Shown here: piece after piece, positions 53,285-62,257 of the stretch
How positions within the stretch are numbered: position 1 is the stretch's first letter
Layout of the letters: each line of letters opens with the position of its first letter
DNA from: Photobacterium angustum
Lineage (GTDB): Bacteria; Pseudomonadota; Gammaproteobacteria; Enterobacterales; Vibrionaceae
Direction of reading: 5' to 3'
DNA: 64,000 nt
NCBI RefSeq assembly: GCF_002954615.1
Contig: NZ_MSCJ01000003.1
Location: 1,302,001-1,366,000 of the forward strand
Notes under the pieces: generated by a model
What the model was told of the DNA's origin: nothing
The model's database searches: none
The model's input: only the letters and a program-made list of their open reading frames with translations
Position numbers and translations under genes: made by a program

Positions 53285-53662
53285 ATGAAACTAAAAGCGA
53301 CAATGGCTGCTGCAATCATGCTTTCTACGATGGCATTTTCAACAACAGCTTCAGCTGATACATTTACATTAGGTCGTACTATTCTTCTTGAAGCTAAAAA
53401 TAGTCACGCTAAGATCCCTGTACCACTTTGTCGTAATACTAAATCGATTCAGATTAAAGCTGAACGTGATGTATTTTTAACAAAAGTTGTCTTTAAATTT
53501 CAAAATGGCTCTTCGCGCGTATTCCAGTTTCAACGCAAATTAGATAAAAACGAAAAAACAGATTGGCGTCGATTCTCTTATGAGCGCTGCGTAACAGATA
53601 TTCAAGTGCATGGCCGTGCTGAAGATGGCAGTGCTGGCATTAAAGTACTCGGACGTCGATAA
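53285..53662 (+). CDS. exported DUF2541 (YaaI-like) protein
   Basis: 125 residues. Signal peptide with cleavage ASA-DTF (about residue 24), then a small beta-rich domain with two Cys (CRNTKSIQIKAERDVFLTK, YERCVTDIQVHGRAEDGSAG) as in the DUF2541/YaaI family. Function unknown; probably periplasmic with one disulphide. A strong terminator follows. Confidence 0.78.
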   Translation: MKLKATMAAAIMLSTMAFSTTASADTFTLGRTILLEAKNSHAKIPVPLCRNTKSIQIKAERDVFLTKVVFKFQNGSSRVFQFQRKLDKNEKTDWRRFSYERCVTDIQVHGRAEDGSAGIKVLGRR

Positions 53663-53674
53663 GCCAATTTATTT

Positions 53675-53710
53675 AAAAACAAGAGCGCTATTAATAGCGC
53701 TCTTGTTTTT
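53675..53710. terminator. bidirectional terminator
   Basis: Arms AAAAACAAGAGCGCTATT and AATAGCGCTCTTGTTTTT are perfect complements, lying between the convergent DUF2541 and GGCT genes. Confidence 0.92.
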
Positions 53711-53738
53711 TATATTTCTATAATATTGTCTGAACAAC

Positions 53739-54077
53739 TTACATTTCAGTTGGACTTAAACGATACACGAATGCGGATTGTTCAGAGCCATCGTCAAGAA
53801 TAACGGTGATCACTACACGGTCATACCCCTCGCCTTCAAACTCATCAATTCGCTGCCAATGCGTTGTTAAATCATCAGACGTAAAGAGTAAGCCTTGAAC
53901 ACGTTCCCCTTCTGATTGCGGTACAAAAGCAGGATAACCTAATGTCGCTCCTTTACCGTTTGGGTAAATAAATCCAATTGCGCTCGCTTTTTGCCAAGAA
54001 CCTTTCAAATCAGAAAGCACATAGGCATTAGATTGTTCTGGCGCCAAAGTGCCATAAACGAATAATGTATTAAGCAC
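53739..54077 (-). CDS. gamma-glutamylcyclotransferase (AIG2-like) family protein
   Basis: About 113 residues. LFVYGTLAPEQSN is the substrate-binding YGTL loop of GGCT folds and DEFEGEGYDRV carries the catalytic Glu. Members cyclise gamma-glutamyl amines or peptides to 5-oxoproline. The open frame starts with GTG 54104; I prefer GTG 54077, which puts the YGTL strand at the N-terminus as in the family and has GAGGA about 10 bases upstream. Alternative: the longer form. Confidence 0.78.
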   Translation of the reverse strand: MLNTLFVYGTLAPEQSNAYVLSDLKGSWQKASAIGFIYPNGKGATLGYPAFVPQSEGERVQGLLFTSDDLTTHWQRIDEFEGEGYDRVVITVILDDGSEQSAFVYRLSPTEM

Positions 54078-54286
54078 GAATGATGAATCCTCACTACAAG
54101 TCACACCTTATTAACTAAACTATAAACCTAAGGAAACGACACATTTAAAGCAATAATAAAAAACACTAATTATTGTGATCTCGTTTAAAGTTTACATGCT
54201 AAATATCAGACTTTAGTGTAATATCCAGCCCCCGAACACACTAGATTCTCGGTGCTGTGCACCATAACGAACGATATCGAGGCGAT

Positions 54287-55933
54287 ATGCAATTACTCGA
54301 AGCCAAACTCCATAAAATTGACCGTCATAATTACCGCAGCTATACGAGTATGCGCGGTGAATACCACTTCGTTGATTTCGACTTTTATATTGATACCGTT
54401 CAATCGGATCCGTTTGCTCCGGCTTCTCGAGTACGTGCTCGTCGTGCATGGTCACTTACAGACTTAGAATGGTTACGTGAAAAATCTTCAGTCTATCAAT
54501 GTGCAGCACGAGATTTTATTGCTCGCTTTTTTGCTGATTTATCACAACAAGATAATGCAGTACTAATTGATATGCCTGGACAGGTGATCCTTGACCGTAC
54601 GGCTGTGGTATTTGATGACGAAGGTATCGAATTACGTTTTCGTGTAAACCTTCCGGCTGACGGTCGTACCATCATTGCTAAGCGTACAATGAATCTCTTA
54701 ACTTTCCACCTACCAAAAATGATCCGCCGTGCAACGATTGCACGCGAATTACCAATGGAAGAGTTAAAAGCCCACTGTGAAGCAGCAGAAGATCAAGTAG
54801 CACTTCGCGCACAGTTAAAAGAACATAAGCTATTAGCTTTTGTTGCTGATGGTAGTATTCTTCCTCGCCTTGCAGGTAACAGTGATTTACCACTTCCGAA
54901 TGCTGTACCTTTTACAAGCCCAGATAACCTAGCAGTAGAGCTTGAAGCGCCACACAAAGGTAAAATCCGTGGTATGGGTATTCCTGAGGGCATTACTTTA
55001 ATTGTTGGTGGTGGTTTTCATGGTAAATCAACGCTATTAAGTGCCATTGAGCGTTCTGTTTACGATCATATCCCTGGTGATGGTCGTGAGTACGTCGTAA
55101 CCAATTATAATGCCGCTAAGATACGAGCTGAAGATGGTCGTTGTGTTCATAATGTTGATCTATCGCCTTACATCAGTAACTTACCTATGGGTAAAGACAC
55201 CACAGCTTTTACTAGCCAAAATGCATCAGGTTCAACTTCACAAGCTTCTTGGTTACAAGAATCGATCGAAGCTGGTGCTGAAGCATTATTGATTGATGAA
55301 GATACTTCTGCATCAAACTTTATGATCCGTGATGAGCGCATGCAGGCTCTGATTTGTAAAGATGATGAGCCAATTACGCCACTTGTTGACCGTATAGCTT
55401 TACTTCGCGATCAGCATGATATCTCAGTAATGCTTGTTATGGGTGGCTCTGGTGACTATTTAGATGTTGCCGATACTGTTATTCAGATGCATAACTATGA
55501 AGCAGTAGATGTAACAGATAAAGCACGTGAAGTTGTTGCTTCTCACCCTACCCGACGTAAAGCTGAAGGCACAGAAGTTATTGTTCGTCCTCGCACGCGC
55601 CAAATAAACCGTAGCGCGCTGCAAGCGTTACTTGAAGAAGGAAAATTCCGTATTCAAGTGAAAGATAAAACATCGTTACGCTTTGGTCGTGAATACGTTG
55701 ATTTACAAGCGTTAGAACAAGTGGCTCATCCTAGTCAATTACTTGCTATTGGTTACTTATGGTTCCAACTTGCACAACTTAAAGGTTGGGAAAAAGTCCC
55801 TGCGCGTGCATTTGCTAACATGCTGCATGATAATTGGGCTGATATGATGCCTAAATACGGCGAAATGTCGAAACCTCGTGTAATTGAGGTAATGGCTGTA
55901 CTTAACCGTATGCGCAAAGCTGAATTTAAGTAA
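54287..55933 (+). CDS. predicted ABC-class ATPase (PF09818 type)
   Basis: 548 residues. The sequence follows the family of soluble ABC-class ATPases: an N-terminal domain (about 1-215: HNYRSYTSMRGEYHF, SDPFAPASRVR), then Walker A in GGGFHGKSTLL, a central T/S-rich loop (FTSQNASGSTSQ), Walker B ALLIDEDTSASNFM, and VMGGSGDYLDVADTVIQM, with a C-terminal part (TEVIVRPRTRQINRSALQALLEEGKFRI). No membrane part. Family role unknown, possibly RNA or nucleotide related. GAGG lies 4 bases before ATG 54287. Confidence 0.87.
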   Translation: MQLLEAKLHKIDRHNYRSYTSMRGEYHFVDFDFYIDTVQSDPFAPASRVRARRAWSLTDLEWLREKSSVYQCAARDFIARFFADLSQQDNAVLIDMPGQVILDRTAVVFDDEGIELRFRVNLPADGRTIIAKRTMNLLTFHLPKMIRRATIARELPMEELKAHCEAAEDQVALRAQLKEHKLLAFVADGSILPRLAGNSDLPLPNAVPFTSPDNLAVELEAPHKGKIRGMGIPEGITLIVGGGFHGKSTLLSAIERSVYDHIPGDGREYVVTNYNAAKIRAEDGRCVHNVDLSPYISNLPMGKDTTAFTSQNASGSTSQASWLQESIEAGAEALLIDEDTSASNFMIRDERMQALICKDDEPITPLVDRIALLRDQHDISVMLVMGGSGDYLDVADTVIQMHNYEAVDVTDKAREVVASHPTRRKAEGTEVIVRPRTRQINRSALQALLEEGKFRIQVKDKTSLRFGREYVDLQALEQVAHPSQLLAIGYLWFQLAQLKGWEKVPARAFANMLHDNWADMMPKYGEMSKPRVIEVMAVLNRMRKAEFK

Positions 55934-55946
55934 TAACTTTAAATAT

Positions 55947-55993
55947 CAATAGCAATAGCAATAGCAATAGCAATAGCAATAGCAATAGCAATA
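55947..55993. repeat. CAATAG hexanucleotide microsatellite
   Basis: Seven full copies of CAATAG and a partial eighth lie 14 bases after the ATPase stop and directly before its terminator. Non-coding; the copy number is likely to vary between strains. Confidence 0.95.
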
Positions 55994-55997
55994 AATG

Positions 55998-56038
55998 ATA
56001 AAGCCCACATATCGCATCAAGCAATATGTGGGCTTTAT
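55998..56038. terminator. bidirectional terminator
   Basis: A 15-bp perfect stem ATAAAGCCCACATAT / ATATGTGGGCTTTAT with an 11-base loop between the ATPase gene and the convergent EAL gene. Confidence 0.88.
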
Positions 56039-56054
56039 ATTATCTGGATTTATA

Positions 56055-57524
56055 TTAAGATCTGGCGTATTTGATAAAGTCATCCACAGATAAGGGTTTG
56101 CTAAAATAGTAACCTTGAATCAAGTCGATTGATAAATTCTTAACTTTATTCAACTCTTCTTCTGTTTCTACCCCTTCCATTATAATTGGAAGTTTCCATG
56201 TATCTAAAAGATCGATAATTTTAGTTAAGATATCAAAGGAAATAATGTCATTTTTAGAGGATATAAACATCCGGTCTACTTTAATGACATCAATCGGCAA
56301 CTTATGCATTGTTAAAAAGTTAGAGTACCCTGTGCCAAAATCATCCAGTGCCCATTTAACACTATGGGAATGCAGTAAACACATTGCTTCTTTAACATCT
56401 GCTATATAATCAAAACGCTTATCACGTTCAGTTAATTCAAACGTTATTCTATTTTTTAAACGAGGATTTTGCGTTAAAAACTGAATAACACTTTCAACAA
56501 AATCATCATCCAATAACATATTAACAGTGACATTTACTGAAAAATACATCTCTGGGTTGATTGTATCAAGAAGATCTTGATCAATAGCTAACTGATTAAG
56601 TAACTCTAACGTAACTGTGTTGATTTGCCCTGAATCTTCTAAAATATTAATAAAGCTTGCAGGTGACAGTATTTTCTGCCTTTTATAGTTCCAACGGCAC
56701 AGTAATTCAACGCCAACAAATCGATTCTGTTCAATAGAATACACGCCTTGATAAAAAGGAATAAATTCTTTATTTCTAATACCTGCATTAATATCAATTA
56801 AGATATTATCTTGTCTAACTTGAACTTTTTCAATCACTGAAGGAATGAGTAAAATAATCATTAAAACAGGAAGAAATGCAATCAAATAAATATCTAAAAA
56901 ATGTGAAAGTGATATTCCTGTAATAACGCTAAGACTTAGGCCATGCAGTGTATCCTCTGCAATAGTAAAGGTATCTTTATTATTTCCGGATAAAATCGTA
57001 TTATCGATGTTACTCACAACATAGGAGTTAAATATACTACTTGGAGGCGTGATCGCTTCTTGATAGAAAATCATTTGATAGAAACCACTGCCAAATTTAA
57101 ACATATAAATAAAAGCTGGAGAACCATAAATATCTTTTTTATCGATATAATAATAAACAGCTTTATTTTTATATTCATCCACTTTATTTGATAAGTCTGC
57201 AACAATATCTTTCTTAATAGATACATCACGGTCTGAATAAATATATTTACCATCTTTAATATAGAATATACCCTTCAAATCCTTATTATCCACTACGATT
57301 TGTTCTAACATCGCTTGTCGTTGAGCTTTAGGGATTTGGTTATAATGACTGCGTATCACCTTTTCTTCTGGTTCATGAACAGCAGTATATATTTCATAAG
57401 CGACAGATTCATTAACGCTATGTCCTGCAATGTAGGAGTACAGTAGCGAAACGATGAAAGTAAATATCAGACTAAGTACAAAGATGATGTAACTTTTCTT
57501 ATTGTTTTTCTTTGAAGCTGCCAT
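56055..57524 (-). CDS. membrane c-di-GMP phosphodiesterase (EAL domain)
   Basis: 489 residues. Helix 1 at about 12-33, a periplasmic sensor region (about 34-205), helix 2 at about 208-230, and an EAL domain (245-486). Catalytic residues are kept: E273 (as ELL rather than EAL), N331, E363, D394-D395 (DDFGTGYSN), K415, E450 and Q470, so it should hydrolyse c-di-GMP to pGpG. No GGDEF. Periplasmic ligand unknown; the region lacks the C-S-S motif of many two-helix EAL proteins. Confidence 0.9.
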   Translation of the reverse strand: MAASKKNNKKSYIIFVLSLIFTFIVSLLYSYIAGHSVNESVAYEIYTAVHEPEEKVIRSHYNQIPKAQRQAMLEQIVVDNKDLKGIFYIKDGKYIYSDRDVSIKKDIVADLSNKVDEYKNKAVYYYIDKKDIYGSPAFIYMFKFGSGFYQMIFYQEAITPPSSIFNSYVVSNIDNTILSGNNKDTFTIAEDTLHGLSLSVITGISLSHFLDIYLIAFLPVLMIILLIPSVIEKVQVRQDNILIDINAGIRNKEFIPFYQGVYSIEQNRFVGVELLCRWNYKRQKILSPASFINILEDSGQINTVTLELLNQLAIDQDLLDTINPEMYFSVNVTVNMLLDDDFVESVIQFLTQNPRLKNRITFELTERDKRFDYIADVKEAMCLLHSHSVKWALDDFGTGYSNFLTMHKLPIDVIKVDRMFISSKNDIISFDILTKIIDLLDTWKLPIIMEGVETEEELNKVKNLSIDLIQGYYFSKPLSVDDFIKYARS

Positions 57525-57781
57525 TTTATTCTAATATGTTATATTTATGGCTAAATGATACCCTATAAGCATCTCACACTCATATAAAGATACTTATTGT
57601 CACGACAAAAAATACAAATGGAGGAAGCTTAAATCAAAACCACTAACATATTACGTTAAGATAGCGGATTAACCTAAAATCAACTATAATATGCCACCAT
57701 TTTAACGGCAAGATGATTACATCCATAAGCAACTGAGTTTATGAATGTAATCGGCTATAGCCGACAGTTTAGGAACAAAGC

Positions 57782-59080
57782 ATGTCATTCTTATCACAAG
57801 GTTTTTCTCAAGATTTAGTTAAAGCATTAACTGAAATAGGTTATGAAAAACTCACACCAGTGCAACAAAAAGCTATCCCTCAAGCACGTCGCGGTGCTGA
57901 TATTCTTGCACTAGCACAAACAGGTACAGGCAAAACCGCCGCTTTTTCACTGCCAATTATTCAAAAATTAATTGAAAAACCAAAATCAAAAAGCCGCTTT
58001 AATGTTCGTGCTCTAATTTTGGCACCGACTCGTGAGTTAGCAGAGCAAATTGCTAACAACATCAATGAGTATGCAAAATATACTGACGTAAACTGTACTG
58101 CTATTTTTGGTGGTAAGAAAATGTCAACACAAGAAAAACGTCTTGAGCAAGGTGTTGATATTCTTGTGGCAACTCCAGGTCGCTTAATCGAGCATATGGA
58201 ATTGAATAACGTTTCGCTTGCGAATCTAGAGTTCTTAGTATTTGATGAAGCTGACCGTATGCTTGATATGGGCTTTATTGGTGCTATTCGCGTTATTCTT
58301 GATGATATTCGCACCAAGCCACAGACCATGCTGTTCTCAGCAACATCATCAGCACAAATGAATTCATTAGCATCTGATATTCTTCATAAACCACAACGTA
58401 TTACTGTAACACCTGAAAACAGTACTGCCGATACTATTGCTCACGTGGTTTACCCTGTTGATGAAGATCGCAAGCGTGAAATGCTGTCTGAATTAATTGG
58501 TAAAAAGAACTGGAAACAAGTGCTCGTTTTCGTTAATTACAAAGAAACAGCAAATCAACTAGTTAAAGAATTAAAACTCGACGGTATTAAAGCAGTACTT
58601 TGCCACGGTGATAAAGCACAAAGTGCTCGTCGTCGTGCATTAGAAGAGTTTAAAGAAGGTAAAGCTCGTGTAATGGTTGCAACAGAAGTTGCTGCTCGTG
58701 GTCTTGATATTCAGAACTTACCTTATGTAGTTAACTACGACATGCCTTTCCTTGCAGAAGATTACGTTCACCGCATTGGCCGTACAGGTCGTGCAGGACA
58801 AAAAGGTAATGCTATTTCTTTTGTTAGTCGTGAAGAAGAACTAACACTAGTGCAAATTGAACGTCTAATTGGTCAACGTATTCACCGAGTGCAATTAATC
58901 GGTTATGAGCCAAAGAGCCGTGATGCATTACTTGAGCGTATGCACTCAAAGCCTGCTTTCAGTCAACGTGAAGGGCGTAAGAATAACCCAACACAAGATC
59001 AGTCAGCTGCAGAGCGCCGTGCACGTTTACGCCGCGCTATCAACATTAAAGCGACAAAGATCACTACACTTAAAAAGTAA
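57782..59080 (+). CDS. DEAD-box RNA helicase, RhlE-like
   Basis: 432 residues. Q motif (GYEKLTPVQQKAIP), [36 protein letters not shown] and [10 protein letters not shown] are present. The C-terminal tail of about 60 residues is basic (RRARLRRA) but shorter than in RhlE at 28433. Sequence is closest to the RhlE group. AGGA lies 7 bases before the ATG. Confidence 0.87.
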   Translation: MSFLSQGFSQDLVKALTEIGYEKLTPVQQKAIPQARRGADILALAQTGTGKTAAFSLPIIQKLIEKPKSKSRFNVRALILAPTRELAEQIANNINEYAKYTDVNCTAIFGGKKMSTQEKRLEQGVDILVATPGRLIEHMELNNVSLANLEFLVFDEADRMLDMGFIGAIRVILDDIRTKPQTMLFSATSSAQMNSLASDILHKPQRITVTPENSTADTIAHVVYPVDEDRKREMLSELIGKKNWKQVLVFVNYKETANQLVKELKLDGIKAVLCHGDKAQSARRRALEEFKEGKARVMVATEVAARGLDIQNLPYVVNYDMPFLAEDYVHRIGRTGRAGQKGNAISFVSREEELTLVQIERLIGQRIHRVQLIGYEPKSRDALLERMHSKPAFSQREGRKNNPTQDQSAAERRARLRRAINIKATKITTLKK

Positions 59081-59118
59081 GTTTTTTCTTAGTGTTTGAT
59101 TCGAATAAAAATGATTAA

Positions 59119-59147
59119 AAAAGCCGAGCATATTATGCTCGGCTTTT
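59119..59147. terminator. bidirectional terminator
   Basis: A 13-bp perfect stem AAAAGCCGAGCAT / ATGCTCGGCTTTT with a three-base loop between the helicase and the convergent HAD gene. Confidence 0.9.
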
Positions 59148-59152
59148 CTTAT

Positions 59153-60175
59153 TTAGGGCAATACACGCTGTTGTGATTGAGTTGGATAGATCTGACACCA
59201 ATCATTTTTCATGTCGACGACTTGCCATTTATTCTTTTTCGCCGCTTCCATCAGCGCTGGTGTAAACTTACCCTCAAATGAGTCTGCACCATACTTCCAC
59301 TCACGCTTTGCATCAGTGTGGTGGATTAACATACCAAGGCTTATACCTTGTTGAGAGGTCGTCCATTTCAACATCGCTTCGTCACCAGTTGAATTACCAA
59401 TGGCTAAGATTGGACGTTTTCCAATAATGGTTTCAATGTTGATCGCTTTCTGTGGGCCATCATTGATGTAAATCAGCTTCTTGTTTTTCTCTAATTGACC
59501 ATCTTTATAGTCATAACCAAAAGCGGTACCGATCACATTTTGTGCTGGGATATGATAAATCGCTTCGCTCCATGGTTTAACGAAAGAGCTTCCTCCACCC
59601 GTTACAATGAAGACATCAAATTGGTGAGCTTGTAAGTAATCAATCAGTTCAATCATTGGTTGAAATACCAACGATGTATAAGGACGCTTAAAACGAGTTG
59701 ATTGATTGTTTTTAAGCCAATTAAGTACATCTTTCTTATATTCAGCAGGCGTCATACCTGATTGCGCCGTTTCTAAGATAGGTACTAATGCATCCCATCC
59801 TTTTTTGAAAATCGCATCAGTATTGTTATTTAAAACCCAACTATAAGGTGCGGTAGTTTTCCACTCTGGATGATTAGCACTCTTCTTTTTTATTTGATCA
59901 AAAGCAAATAAGAACTGAGTATAGGTTGGCTTTTCTGACCATAATGTACCGTCATTATCAATCACAGCAATACGATCAATAGGTTTTACATAATCCTTAC
60001 TACCTTCTGTCGTTACTTTTTCAACAAAATTCAATAATGCACTTCTTGGTTGACTATTTGCCCATAACGGCAACGAGGCCGTATTCTGCTGACATTCGAC
60101 ACTGAAAGCCGGTAAAGTAAACAGTGATAACACTACACCCACAAGCCCTATAACTATTGCTTTATTCTTATTCAC
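59153..60175 (-). CDS. exported HAD-superfamily phosphatase-like protein
   Basis: 340 residues with a GTG start. Signal peptide (cleavage near AFS-VEC, residue 26). HAD motifs: IAVIDNDGTLWSEKP (motif I, D-x-D), FIVTGGGSSF (motif II T), the Lys near YINDGPQKA and AIGNSTGDEAML (motif IV D). A cap domain sits between motifs I and II. It resembles phosphoserine phosphatase-like HADs found in the periplasm; substrate not known. It shares the strand with fabY, which lies upstream behind its own terminator. Confidence 0.83.
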   Translation of the reverse strand: MNKNKAIVIGLVGVVLSLFTLPAFSVECQQNTASLPLWANSQPRSALLNFVEKVTTEGSKDYVKPIDRIAVIDNDGTLWSEKPTYTQFLFAFDQIKKKSANHPEWKTTAPYSWVLNNNTDAIFKKGWDALVPILETAQSGMTPAEYKKDVLNWLKNNQSTRFKRPYTSLVFQPMIELIDYLQAHQFDVFIVTGGGSSFVKPWSEAIYHIPAQNVIGTAFGYDYKDGQLEKNKKLIYINDGPQKAINIETIIGKRPILAIGNSTGDEAMLKWTTSQQGISLGMLIHHTDAKREWKYGADSFEGKFTPALMEAAKKNKWQVVDMKNDWCQIYPTQSQQRVLP

Positions 60176-60195
60176 ACTGATATTCCAGATATTAA

Positions 60196-60226
60196 AAAGG
60201 GTAAGTTAAATAATAACTTACCCTTT
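60196..60226 (-). terminator. terminator of fabY
   Basis: A 13-bp perfect stem AAAGGGTAAGTTA / TAACTTACCCTTT with a five-base loop, followed on the minus strand by a T-run (TTTTTAAT). Confidence 0.85.
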
Positions 60227-60250
60227 CAGAAATGCGAGAAAATATCCCTC

Positions 60251-62101
60251 TTAGCTATAATCTGAGTATGGATTTACCGTACCCAGATCAATTTCTTGCT
60301 CAAATTCAGATAAGCGTAGTCTATCTTGCGTCATGGTAATTGAATTTTCATCCATCACCGCTTCGCCAAAGTGATAACGAATGGTTTCTTGACCGTGGCA
60401 AGCTGCTTTATCATTACTACATGATGCATCAGAAATAGCTTGGTTAGACTGATAATAGCGAGCCATCACAGTCTGACCATGTTTTGCCGTTAACATTGTT
60501 AATGTTTGCTTAGGTGATAAGACAAGGCCTGAAGCATTATTACCACCAAACCCTTTTGCATTTAAAATAACCGCTTTGTAATCTTGCCCCATTTCTCCTG
60601 CAAATTGATGATCCATTAATATATTCAAGTTTGAGTGATGAACATCATCAGCAATGTGATCGATGGTTTTAATTCCCGGGATCCAACCATGTTGCCATAC
60701 ACCCAACGATGCCACTAACTGATCACCTGCAGCAGCACTCATTGAGTGACCGACATACGATTTAATCGCCGTTACAGGCCAATTATCAATCTTAAAAGTT
60801 TTTGCTACTTCATTAAGAATGTGGCTTTCAGTAACACGGTTTTGTGGGGTACCTGTACCATGCGCTTGTACGAAAGTTTGCTTAACGCCCTCTTCACCTA
60901 AAATCGCTTTCGCCAGTGCTGCAGCTTTTGCAACCGTGATATAGTTACCTACACCGGGTGCCGAAATAGACTTTTTATTAGCGTCTGCATTTACGAAGAC
61001 ATCTGCCACTGAACCGTAAATATTAGCCCCTAGCTTAAGTGCTAGTTCATCATCCATTAACACTACAAATTGGGCTGATTCAGCCATAGTGAAGCCAGCG
61101 TTGGCAGAAAATGGGCGACATGCACGACGATTATCAACCTCATCACTGCTATCAAGCGCTTTTAATTGGGCATCTTCTGCCAGTGCGCCCATAACACGGA
61201 AGCCTTCCATTATTTCAGGGATCACTGGCGCTTCAGCATTACCGACAATCACGACTTTTGATTTTCCGTGTTGAATGTCGTACATACCTTGGCGTAAGTT
61301 ATACAAAAACGTCGCGCAAGCCCCCATGTTAGTACCAGTTGTCCCAATACTATTAATCACGTAACCATTGATAAAATCAGCTGGCATTTCAGCCAATGAC
61401 AACGCCATCATTTTAGAACTAACACGCCCACCTGTGAGGGAAGCTGCAAGCATACCACCTAATGAATTATCATCGATTTGCGCTAAACCACTACCCGCAT
61501 AAACTGACACTTCATCGGGCTTAATCTGTTTAAGAATTTCATCCCACTCAACGCCCAATGAATTTAATGCATCTGATGCACCATAGATAGTTAAGCTAAG
61601 TCCACGAGGATGGAAACGTGAATTGTATAAAGAAGCAGGATTGAAACCAGCGGGAATATTTCCACCACTAGTAACAGGGAAAGCAACACGATCTTCAATC
61701 AATGCATCAAGGTTACCATTAACCGTGATATGTACTTTGCTCCCATCCACTTCGACTTCCCAATTATCAGGAATTTTGGTCGGCAGTTTCGACTTACGTA
61801 AAGTAAAACAGATCTTATCGTTGTCCGTATTTAAATTGGCTTTGTATTGATACAGTAAATTATCAGGATCAAAAGAATCGATACGACGAACAAATGTACC
61901 AGCTTTAATTGCATCAATGACGTCAGCAGTAACGTTATTATCTGTTTCCAATCCCATTCGAGAGGCGAGATCCTGCCATGTTGATTGCATCACATCAGCT
62001 GAGAGAACATCAGCAACCATCAATTTATAGCTATGAAAGCCTGAACTACGACCAGCAGCATTAATGCCGCCTAAACCTACAATTAACGGTAACTTTGCCA
62101 T
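60251..62101 (-). CDS. fabY: beta-ketoacyl-ACP synthase, FabY type
   Basis: 616 residues, far longer than FabB/FabF (about 410) and near the size of Pseudomonas FabY. The thiolase fold shows Cys262 (NMGACATFL), His414 (QAHGTGTPQNR) and His452 (SYVGHSMSAAAG), the C-H-H triad. The N-terminal 150 residues and a C-terminal tail of about 70 are extra to FabB. FabY condenses acetyl-CoA or acyl-ACP with malonyl-ACP in the initiation step of fatty acid synthesis. AGGG lies 7 bases before the ATG. Divergent from a GlxA-type regulator. Confidence 0.85.
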   Translation of the reverse strand: MAKLPLIVGLGGINAAGRSSGFHSYKLMVADVLSADVMQSTWQDLASRMGLETDNNVTADVIDAIKAGTFVRRIDSFDPDNLLYQYKANLNTDNDKICFTLRKSKLPTKIPDNWEVEVDGSKVHITVNGNLDALIEDRVAFPVTSGGNIPAGFNPASLYNSRFHPRGLSLTIYGASDALNSLGVEWDEILKQIKPDEVSVYAGSGLAQIDDNSLGGMLAASLTGGRVSSKMMALSLAEMPADFINGYVINSIGTTGTNMGACATFLYNLRQGMYDIQHGKSKVVIVGNAEAPVIPEIMEGFRVMGALAEDAQLKALDSSDEVDNRRACRPFSANAGFTMAESAQFVVLMDDELALKLGANIYGSVADVFVNADANKKSISAPGVGNYITVAKAAALAKAILGEEGVKQTFVQAHGTGTPQNRVTESHILNEVAKTFKIDNWPVTAIKSYVGHSMSAAAGDQLVASLGVWQHGWIPGIKTIDHIADDVHHSNLNILMDHQFAGEMGQDYKAVILNAKGFGGNNASGLVLSPKQTLTMLTAKHGQTVMARYYQSNQAISDASCSNDKAACHGQETIRYHFGEAVMDENSITMTQDRLRLSEFEQEIDLGTVNPYSDYS

Positions 62102-62257
62102 TTAAAATCCCTGACTTATATTTAAACACTGTTTTAAAACAGGATAACAGTATTAGATTGTTTATCATCTTAAATTTATGCCAAAATAACTGTCATATGT
62201 GCCATTTATAAAAATAACAAGCAACAGAATTAATATTCTGATCACACAGGGGAAGGT

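Noticed and set aside
54252..54467. Frames overlapping the start of the ABC-class ATPase
   Set aside because: Out-of-frame shadows; the ATPase frame has a ribosome site and family sequence from its first codons.
55947..55993. Tandem hexamer considered as a CRISPR array or phase-variable coding repeat
   Set aside because: No spacers, unit too short, and the repeat lies after the stop codon of the ATPase gene.
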